Below, piece after piece: positions 8,398 to 14,793 of a stretch of DNA of 38,090 nt (within the stretch, counting starts at the first letter, position 1; each line of letters begins with the position of its first letter). Made by a program: the position numbers and the translations under genes. The notes under the pieces were generated by a model that was not told where the DNA came from, ran no database searches, and saw only the letters and a list, made by a program, of their open reading frames with translations. Source of the stretch: Mariniblastus sp. (GTDB taxonomy: Bacteria; Planctomycetota; Planctomycetia; Pirellulales; Pirellulaceae); contig JAPKBL010000046.1 in the NCBI GenBank assembly GCA_028823415.1, positions 1-38,090 on the forward strand, in the 5' to 3' direction.

Positions 8398-9732
8398 ATG
8401 GTCTCGTTTAACCAGCTTTACGTAACCTTGCTACTTGGGACTTTTTTCTTTGGCTTTTTACAAGCCGAGGCTCCAGCTCAGAGCACTACCGAAACCTCGA
8501 CGGAATCCTCGCTCTCGGCAGCTAATTTTAGTTTCTGGCGAGACTACATCCGCGCAACTGATACGGAGCTCGGCTGGCAGAAACTGCCTTGGCAAATGAG
8601 TTTCCATAAAGGGCTTAAAGAGGCGGCCCAATCGAATAAGCCGGTTCTCTTATGGGCCATGAACGGGCATCCCCTCGGATGCACCTGAGGAAATGGAAAT
8701 GTCGGCCGACAGTCTGTCTGGTCCAATCCAAAAATCCTCAAACTGTTAGACAATTTCGTACTGGCGACCGATGAAGTGTGGCGACTTCAGGGAGGATCTG
8801 ATTTTAATCAGTATCAAAAATCCGGCGGCCTTGACCCGGAGTGCATTTGCTTTCAAGACATGGCGTCAAAAGGCCATTACGGCGACGGCGGTGGAACCAA
8901 GCAAGGAATCTATGTTTGCACATCCCAGGGTGAGTTCCTCGCGTCCATCAACTCTCTATCTGCAGATGCAGTTGCCGCGATGCTCGAGCGCGGCCTCTCC
9001 AAATGGAAAAACCGGACTATCGAATCGGTCGCAACCACGGACACGCTACCCGCGCCCCTTCATCGATGGGAATGGAGCTACCCAGATCAAGGACTCGTTT
9101 TAAAACAGACAACGCGTTATCTCTCTGACTCGCAGCGCCCGCTGGTTGATCGCGACAATCGTTTCAATTTCGATTTTGTTTGGTTTGACTCTAACGAGGC
9201 AAAGTTGTTCCTCCCAACCCATCCGGTTGTTGGGAAGGAATTCGAGTTCCCAAAAATTCTCTTTGAACGGTTCGCTCAATATCATTTAATTGAAACGGCA
9301 CACGGAGAAAGCGGCATCTACCACAGTAATGAAGTTGCCGGGTCTATCCGAGGGAAAGTCATCGAGGTGGAACCACGGACATTGAAAATTCAAATCACGG
9401 GGAACTGCCGTTCTCTGGCCAACCGGACGGAATACCGGGGACTCTCGCCGGCAAAACAGATCCAAATTGCAATTCATGGATCGTTCGTTTTCGATCGCAC
9501 AGAAAACCAATTCGATCAATTTGAATTGGTCGCCAAAGGTCGAATTTTCAACTCGACGCAACCGGCGGATGCGAAAACGTCCTCACGGTCAATCGGCTGG
9601 TATTTCACTCTCGCCGATCCAGCGAAGCCCTCCGAACGACTATTCCCCACGCACCTCCATGCCTACGGTGCTGCCTGGGTTAAACAGCCGGCACTGCCGC
9701 TGCACAATTTAAATTTAAAAAAATCTAAATAG
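8398..9732 (+). CDS. exported thioredoxin-like protein, candidate selenoprotein (in-frame UGA at codon 97)
   Basis: One 444-codon frame is interrupted only by TGA at 8686-8688. Residues 1-28 are a signal peptide (LLLGTFFFGFLQAEAPAQS). A thioredoxin-like domain follows: an N-terminal helix, the strand KPVLLWAMNG, the active-site loop HPLGCT-UGA-GNG, the helix VWSNPKILKLLDNFVLATDE, and the late strands TKQGIYVCTSQGEFLASI. The UGA falls two residues after Cys95, exactly where a redox residue is expected, giving a C-T-U motif. Protein-like sequence runs straight through (GNGNVGRQSVWSNPK) and a SECIS-like hairpin follows. The C-terminal ~230 residues are a beta-rich domain of unknown role. If UGA is read as selenocysteine this is a periplasmic or secreted oxidoreductase. 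The alternative is a nonsense-mutated pseudogene, but no other lesion is seen. Confidence 0.75.
8704..8723 (+). promoter_or_regulatory. candidate bacterial SECIS hairpin
   Basis: Directly downstream of the in-frame UGA, GGCCGAC pairs with GTC-T-GGTC: seven pairs (one G-U), one bulged U, and the five-base apical loop AGTCT. The loop's G is the 24th base after the UGA. Bacterial SECIS elements are hairpins within about 16-37 bases of the UGA with a G in the first two loop positions. The AGTCT loop and bulged U also recall the SelB-binding tip of the E. coli formate dehydrogenase element. The element lies inside the coding sequence, as in other bacteria. Confidence 0.6.
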
Positions 9733-9738
9733 AATCCG

Positions 9739-9766
9739 TTGAATCGAGAGCGGCCGTCCGATTCAA
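9739..9766. repeat. inverted repeat between convergent genes
   Basis: TTGAATCG (9739-9746) and CGATTCAA (9759-9766) form an 8-bp stem with a GC-rich 12-base loop. It lies seven bases past the stop of the thioredoxin-like gene and before the convergent gene's end, a position fitting a terminator, but there is no real T-run. Confidence 0.4.
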
Positions 9767-9817
9767 TATCGACTGATTTTCGACAGCTAAATTTCACTCG
9801 ACTTTTAAGTTTAAACG

Positions 9818-10189
9818 CTAATTCGAAGCTTCCAATGCTTCGTTCGTTTGCCTCGCCGTATTCACAGCTTTCTGCAAAGCCAATTCGTTGAACAATCTGG
9901 CATTACCCTGTTCCGAACAGATCAGCGAGTAATGCCGACCGCATTTCAATACCCGTTTCAGAACATTTTCGTCCAACGGTGACGCAACTAAATCAGCAAG
10001 AGCGTCGGAGTATTTCAGGCCTGCCAATTCTAGCCAACTCTGCTCTTCTCGGTCGGAATAGTCCCAGAGCTTTTTTCCAACCAAACTCTTTTCGAGTTTG
10101 GTTAAGTATCTACCGAAATAATAGAAGGCGTAAACACCCACGATGACCGACGCAGCAATTATTAGTTGACCGCTGATTGTCTCAAACAA
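9818..10189 (-). CDS. small single-pass membrane protein, function unknown
   Basis: A membrane helix near the N-terminus (LIIAASVIVGVYAFYYFG) is followed by a basic-acidic cytosolic part of about 90 residues that is mainly helical (EEQSWLELAGLKYSDALADL, ENVLKRVLKCGRHYSLIC). No family recognised. No ATG is available; a stop codon lies two codons before the first possible TTG (10201). The second TTG (10189) is preferred because GGAG stands six bases before it. The gene converges with the thioredoxin-like gene. Confidence 0.6.
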   Translation of the reverse strand: MFETISGQLIIAASVIVGVYAFYYFGRYLTKLEKSLVGKKLWDYSDREEQSWLELAGLKYSDALADLVASPLDENVLKRVLKCGRHYSLICSEQGNARLFNELALQKAVNTARQTNEALEASN

Positions 10190-10610
10190 AAAAGTCTCCA
10201 AGTTTTACTATGGGCGATGATCCACCGCAGATCCACTCAGGTTAATTTAACAAAACCCGATGTAAACCTTGGGAGGACCGCTCTGCCTAGGCGCCCCTAG
10301 CAAACAGGTTCGGTCCTGCAATTAATAAGGATAAAGACAACATTGCGTACTCGTTCTTTTTAGTTTGTGACTGTTGTCTTCCCCACGAAGGTTGGTTTGA
10401 TCCACACTCGGTCCAACTCGTCAGAACAGACAGATCGATTTTCGGCAGTGATTTGTAATGACCATAAGCCTATTAACCGTCTCGAAAGAATGGGTTTCGA
10501 ATTTAACGAAATCAAACACCCGCGCGTTGTCGGATTTCTCGAAATTCAAAACTAGAAAAAACTATCTGGGATTTGAAAAATCAGATCCAATTGTGATAGA
10601 AAACCAGCAC
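10190..10610. other. gene-poor interval with a nested hairpin
   Basis: About 420 bases between two minus-strand genes. A 62-codon plus-strand frame (10367-10555, GTG start) is present but has no recognisable domain, helix pattern or binding site and is not called. The one structured element is at 10274-10317. Confidence 0.4.
10274..10317. repeat. nested inverted repeat
   Basis: AGGACCG (10274-10280) and CGGTCCT (10311-10317) enclose a second hairpin, CTAGG-CGCC-CCTAG (10287-10300), with CTG/CAG pairing possible between them. It lies about 85 bases upstream of the small membrane protein gene's start, so on the minus strand it could be a 5' leader structure, or an operator. No T-run follows. 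Confidence 0.4.
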
Positions 10611-12068
10611 TCAAATGGCGTCTTTTAATTTCATTGGCGCGGGCTGGAAGTCCGCCATTGCCCGAATCAACTGCCGCCAATTTGAAGGTCGCCCCGGATT
10701 CACTCTCCCGAGGATCCTCTGACAATCAGCGCCTGTAAGCCAAGGCACGTTGGCCGGCATTTGATCGATATGGAGCAATCCCAGCACAGCCGCGACCACG
10801 GGCGGTAATGCCACCATCCCGTCGATAACATCGTTCGCTGCAGCGACCTGAGGGCTACCGAGCAATTGTGAAAATTGATTCAAAAATGCCGGCTTAAATC
10901 TCATCGGTGCGTCAACTAAAAATCGGCTCTGCGGTCCCGGAGTTGGACTTTCGTCGTGGATCCGAAATTGGTTCGATAATTGAATGGCAGAATCAGGGTC
11001 TAGATTTTTGTTTTCGTCGGGTGCGAGTTTTCCGAGGCATTGTTCGGCAATAAACCGGATACCGGTCTTAACTACATTTGAAATTTCACCTGGATTCTGT
11101 TCCAGATAATTGGACGTAATTTCGGCGATGTGAGTGGATAATAAAGAAGGGTCATCTCCGCAATGTTCGACACCCGATTGCCACTGTCGTAATAATTCAT
11201 CGACCAGCAATCCTTCCACATACATTTGATTCCAGCGGGTACTCCAGTCAACGCCGGGAAACTGTTTACCAAAACAATGCTCTAGAAAAGAAACGCCAAC
11301 GGTTGGATAACGCTGTATCAAGGGAACCTCAGCATCGAGTCCATCAGATGCCGGCAGAAAATAGCTGTGGCAATCGTTACCGACGGAAACCAGAAATCGC
11401 GACTGAGATGCGATTTTCGAATTTCGATCGGCAAGCATCATCCAGTAGGGGAGCGATTCCAATGTCTTACCGTTACCACCGACGGCGAGATCTCGCGAGG
11501 GGTAGGAATCAATCACACTGACCCCGCATAACTCCGCTAACTTGGCTGCATCACTAAAGGAAGAGTAGCTGATTTTTCCGTCGAAATCACGATCCCACAC
11601 TCCCGGATCCGATAATGAAACAGCAAGAACCCGATCAACATAGCGCCCCGCCTGACACTTCAGATGCTCGATTACATTCGCTTGGATCTCAGCGAGATCG
11701 GAGGCCAACTGGGCAATCGCGCCTACCTCTTTAACGCTCCCTTGGACGACCTCACGACAACCACTCGTGACACTCCCGGGAATAGGAAGCGAAGACTCAA
11801 CAACATGCTTGATCCGCAGATATTTTCCATTGCCTTGAGTTAAGACCAAAGCACCTTGAACAATGCCGAATTCTTCTGAAACTGACAAACCGGCTGATAA
11901 ACGATGATTCCTATCATGGATCGCACGATCGATTCTTCCCAAAGCATCTTCCGGATCTTTGCGAGATCGAGTTTGGAAAATAGGGAATTTCATTCGTAAC
12001 TGCACCAGCCAGACGTTAATGACATCGCGGGTAAACCAAGGCTTCGTTTTTTCAACCAACTTAGTCAA
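10611..12068 (-). CDS. AnmK-like protein (anhydro-N-acetylmuramic acid kinase family), catalytic motifs lost
   Basis: Family membership is shown by DLAEIQANVIEHL (124-136), VSLSDPGVW (150-158) in place of the substrate-binding 'SHGQTVWH' strand, FDGKISYSSFSDAAKLAEL (162-180) and especially RDLAVGGNG (192-200). True AnmK phosphorylates anhydro-MurNAc during peptidoglycan recycling. Here the N-terminal ATP motif (normally GLMSGTSxDG) reads AGLSVSEEFG. The segment normally FDTGPGN, with the catalytic Asp, reads RYPTVGVSF (253-261). The protein is about 110 residues longer than typical AnmK, partly from a 50-residue N-terminal extension. It is probably not a kinase; it might bind a sugar ligand or partner. 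The start is TTG at 12068; an ATG at 11993 is the alternative. A terminator lies 25 bases upstream, so it needs its own promoter. Confidence 0.7.
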   Translation of the reverse strand: MTKLVEKTKPWFTRDVINVWLVQLRMKFPIFQTRSRKDPEDALGRIDRAIHDRNHRLSAGLSVSEEFGIVQGALVLTQGNGKYLRIKHVVESSLPIPGSVTSGCREVVQGSVKEVGAIAQLASDLAEIQANVIEHLKCQAGRYVDRVLAVSLSDPGVWDRDFDGKISYSSFSDAAKLAELCGVSVIDSYPSRDLAVGGNGKTLESLPYWMMLADRNSKIASQSRFLVSVGNDCHSYFLPASDGLDAEVPLIQRYPTVGVSFLEHCFGKQFPGVDWSTRWNQMYVEGLLVDELLRQWQSGVEHCGDDPSLLSTHIAEITSNYLEQNPGEISNVVKTGIRFIAEQCLGKLAPDENKNLDPDSAIQLSNQFRIHDESPTPGPQSRFLVDAPMRFKPAFLNQFSQLLGSPQVAAANDVIDGMVALPPVVAAVLGLLHIDQMPANVPWLTGADCQRILGRVNPGRPSNWRQLIRAMADFQPAPMKLKDAI

Positions 12069-12081
12069 TCAACTTAGTCAA
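12057..12081. repeat. 12-bp direct repeat at the start of the AnmK-like gene
   Basis: CAACTTAGTCAA occurs at 12057-12068 and again at 12070-12081, one base apart. On the minus strand each copy contributes a TTG start candidate, but the upstream copy runs into TAA after six codons. It looks like a recent 13-base duplication at the gene's 5' end. Confidence 0.7.
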
Positions 12082-12093
12082 CCAACAGAGGCC

Positions 12094-12133
12094 AAAAAAA
12101 AAAGGGGGTAGCCTTTTTATCGGCATACCTCCC
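12094..12133 (-). terminator. intrinsic terminator of the C26-like gene
   Basis: Read on the minus strand, GGG-A-GGTA-T-GCC pairs with GGC-TACC-CCC (ten pairs, two single-base bulges) around GATAAAAA. After the last C's comes a run of ten T (plus-strand A-run 12094-12103). It is about 100 bases past the upstream gene's stop and directly before the AnmK-like gene. Confidence 0.75.
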
Positions 12134-12231
12134 TTAATGATCTCGCTTGGATACACAGTTTCAGCGAACGACCGCAGAAACGCTAGCACTCCTTTGCATT
12201 CCAATCACACCATCTTGTTACGCTGGCAAAC

Positions 12232-12981
12232 TCAAGCGACCAGCCTTAGCATTTGCGGAACTGGCTCGCGAACCAAATCGAGAAATTCTTCGAAGACCCG
12301 AACGTCCAGTGCGGACGCGGCTTCATTCTCTGGATGGAATTGAGTCCCTATCGCAATCCAGTCTTCTCTTTCACTTTCGATTGCTTCAATTACCCCGTCA
12401 GGACACCTTGCGGTGACGTGAAACCCTGGTGCGACTTCATCGACCGCCATGTGATGGCGACTGCTGACTCGAATTTCCCCGTCTCCATAGACACGCTCCA
12501 TCAATGAACCTGGCTGAATTTCGAGGCTGTGGCGGTGCCCTGGATCCTGTGGGTCACGGTGAGGAATCGCAGTGGGAAGGTCTTCGGGAATATGAAGAAA
12601 AAGATTCCCCCCCATTGTGACATTAATTAACTGCATGCCAACGCCAATACCAAAGACAGGCATTCGACGATCGGCAATCAACTGCATTAACTTGCGATCA
12701 AACGCCTCTCGCCGTCGATCCATCGGACGCACCGTTGGATGCAACATGAAACCATCCCGTCGCGGGTCTAAATCGGCTCCACCGATTAACACAAATCCAT
12801 CTAAACTGTCCAAAACCGCATTGATATCATCTTCTTCTTCCATGGGTGGGACGATTACCGGAATCCCTCCAGCCCGCAATATGCTTTCATAATAACCTGC
12901 GGTTACTACGGAAAATGATGGTTGATTACCTTGAGCGGTTCTGAAGTCCGCGTTGATCCCAATTAACGGTTTTGCTTGCAT
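12232..12981 (-). CDS. class I amidotransferase-fold protein (peptidase C26 / PuuD-like) lacking the catalytic Cys
   Basis: The fold is that of gamma-glutamyl-GABA hydrolases: PLIGINADFR at the start, GGIPVIVPP (38-46), DGFVLIGGADLDP (61-73), and the distal His/Glu motif GTQFHPE (212-218). The nucleophile elbow, normally G-I-C-R-G-x-Q, reads GIGVGMQ (111-117), so the catalytic Cys is Gly113 (codon GGC, one base from TGC). Active members hydrolyse gamma-glutamyl amide bonds; this one should not. His216 and Glu218 remain, so the loss may be recent or the fold may serve binding. AGGAG eight bases before the ATG supports the start. It ends in its own terminator. The next gene downstream is also a catalytically degenerate enzyme. 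Confidence 0.85.
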   Translation of the reverse strand: MQAKPLIGINADFRTAQGNQPSFSVVTAGYYESILRAGGIPVIVPPMEEEDDINAVLDSLDGFVLIGGADLDPRRDGFMLHPTVRPMDRRREAFDRKLMQLIADRRMPVFGIGVGMQLINVTMGGNLFLHIPEDLPTAIPHRDPQDPGHRHSLEIQPGSLMERVYGDGEIRVSSRHHMAVDEVAPGFHVTARCPDGVIEAIESEREDWIAIGTQFHPENEAASALDVRVFEEFLDLVREPVPQMLRLVA

Positions 12982-13560
12982 CCTGATATCTCCTGAAGTT
13001 AGGTAAAGAACTCGTCATGAGTTCGGTCTGGTCGCATTCAATTAAATGAAAGTTCAATTGAATCCGGTTAAGCAGAAACGGTTAGCGTCAGCGTGTCAGA
13101 ATTCGAAACAAGCTTGGGATACAGAAATCAAAAATGGTGGTTCAAGAATGACCAGTTTGCGTTCCGTCTTGGGTCGGGCACCATTTGAGGGGGCGAATTG
13201 AATCTGGAGCAGTAACTTTAAATTACCCAGATTTTTTTCACCGACGTCTTGCCCATCCTAAGCTCGCGTCGGAAGTTCCTTTCCGTTTTAACCAACTGCC
13301 GCAGCTCGTCTGCGACATGGGTGCTATTCTGAGGGGGTCAAAAAAATGGTCAAGCAACTCGCTGGATTTTGGGATTGCCCGCCCTCTGCCGCCAAGATAT
13401 TGTGCAAGCACTGAATCTTTGCTAGCACAACTGGTATTGCGTGTGATTTACTACAATCAGCTAACGAAGTTTTCAAAGCCGCGACATCACGTCCAAAAAA
13501 CTCGAATTCCTATTTAAAAACCTTGTTTTTCCACTGTTTCGTTTCAAGACCTAAATAACC
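12982..13560. other. non-coding divergent promoter region
   Basis: About 580 bases between the divergent C26-like and OleA-like genes. A plus-strand frame (13185-13517) has no domain, helix or binding-site signal and is not called. The only structured element seen is the inverted repeat at 13036-13063. Promoters for both genes should lie here. Confidence 0.45.
13036..13063. repeat. inverted repeat upstream of the C26-like gene
   Basis: ATTCAATT (13036-13043) and AATTGAAT (13056-13063) form an 8-bp AT-rich dyad with a 12-base spacer, 55 bases upstream of the C26-like start codon. It could be a regulator's operator. Confidence 0.35.
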
Positions 13561-14643
13561 ATGCACTACACCGACGTCTGCATAGAATCATTTGGCTATA
13601 CAATTCCCGAGGAAATTTGGAATTCGGCCGATCTAGAGGCAAAACTGGAGCCCATCTATAGCCGCCTTAGGCTCCCCGAAGGACGGCTGGAATTGATGAC
13701 CGGGATCCGGGAAAGGCGGTTTTGGCCGCCTGAGACCAAGCCCAGCGAACTGAGCCTAAATAGTTGCCAACTCGCTCTCGATGCCGCTGATTTTGATCCG
13801 GCTGGGGTCGGCTGCCTTATCCACGGATCCGTCTGCCGCGATTTTCTAGAACCAGCGACCGCCTGCACCGTCCACAACCAACTCGGGCTTCCACGCAAGT
13901 GCGTTATTTTTGATGTTTCCAACGCCTGCCTCGGCATCCTCACGGGCATGGTTCAGGCAGCCAACATGATTCAACTCGGCCAAATTCAGTCTGCGTTGGT
14001 CGTTGGCTCTGAGGGGGGAAGGCAATTAGTTGAAAACACGATCGACACATTAAATCGAGATACATCCCTCACGCGAAAGTCCATTAAATCGGCCGTGGCT
14101 AGTCTGACCATTGGATCGGCGAGCTGCGCGGTGCTTTTAACACACGCTTCGATTAGTCGAACTCAAAATCGCCTCGTTGCTGCTGCCGTCAATGCCAACA
14201 CTCAGTTTCACGACCTCTGCCAAAGCCACAACGATCAGGCGGGCATCGACATGCAGCCGTTAATGAAAACCGATTCCGAAAAATTAATGAAACACGGTGT
14301 CGAGACCGGCGTAGCCACCCTGCCGGATTTCTTAGAGCAGAGTCAATGGAGCATCCCAGACATCGATCGCGTCATTTGTCATCAGGTTGGCGTCGCTCAC
14401 CAAAAACTGATGCTTCAATCACTCGGCATCGACCCCGAACTCGACTACTCCACTTTTCCTTGGCTTGGGAACACCGGTTCAGCGGCACTTCCTATTACGA
14501 TGGCGGTCGCCTGTGAAAAAGAGTTTATATTACCCGGGCAACGCGTCGCCATGCTCGGCATTGGTTCAGGCATCAATTGCATGATGCTTGGCGTCGAATG
14601 GAATAAAACGTGTATCGGCTCAAGCGTATTCAAGTCCCGATAG
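13561..14643 (+). CDS. OleA-like 3-oxoacyl-ACP synthase III family thiolase
   Basis: A thiolase-fold condensing enzyme with the complete KAS III triad: Cys in VSNACLG (residues 119-125, Cys123), His in VICHQVG, and Asn in LGNTGSAALP. The N-terminal GIRERRFWPP and the HGSVCRDFLEPATAC segment are closer to OleA, which joins two acyl-CoAs head to head, than to housekeeping FabH. Length (360) fits OleA better than FabH (~320). Neither an OleB/OleC/OleD set nor other lipid genes follow, so the product and pathway here are open. The ATG start has no clear binding site. It is transcribed away from the C26-like gene and converges with the lipoprotein gene. Confidence 0.8.
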   Translation: MHYTDVCIESFGYTIPEEIWNSADLEAKLEPIYSRLRLPEGRLELMTGIRERRFWPPETKPSELSLNSCQLALDAADFDPAGVGCLIHGSVCRDFLEPATACTVHNQLGLPRKCVIFDVSNACLGILTGMVQAANMIQLGQIQSALVVGSEGGRQLVENTIDTLNRDTSLTRKSIKSAVASLTIGSASCAVLLTHASISRTQNRLVAAAVNANTQFHDLCQSHNDQAGIDMQPLMKTDSEKLMKHGVETGVATLPDFLEQSQWSIPDIDRVICHQVGVAHQKLMLQSLGIDPELDYSTFPWLGNTGSAALPITMAVACEKEFILPGQRVAMLGIGSGINCMMLGVEWNKTCIGSSVFKSR

Positions 14644-14793
14644 CTCACCGACAACACTGAATTTCGTTTCGACAGTTCCCATAGACGCCGGCAGAGCGAT
14701 GGCTCCCTTTCCAAGCAATCCATCAAGCCCAACACTCACCTTGCGCCGGTTCCAGATCTTCACGGCCCACTGGAGAGTGTCAAAATCCTCGAA

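Noticed and set aside
8108..8399. Overlapping minus-strand frames upstream of the thioredoxin-like gene
   Set aside because: Low-quality text in an AT-rich promoter region; no start signal.
8776..9732. Separate gene starting at the GTG at 8776
   Set aside because: It is in the same frame as the signal-peptide part at 8398, starts inside a thioredoxin domain and has no binding site; one gene with a UGA explains both better.
10367..10555. 62-codon plus-strand frame (GTG start)
   Set aside because: No recognisable motif or binding site; too short to support alone.
13185..13517. 110-codon plus-strand frame in the C26/OleA gap
   Set aside because: No domain, no membrane pattern, no ribosome binding site; composition looks like chance.
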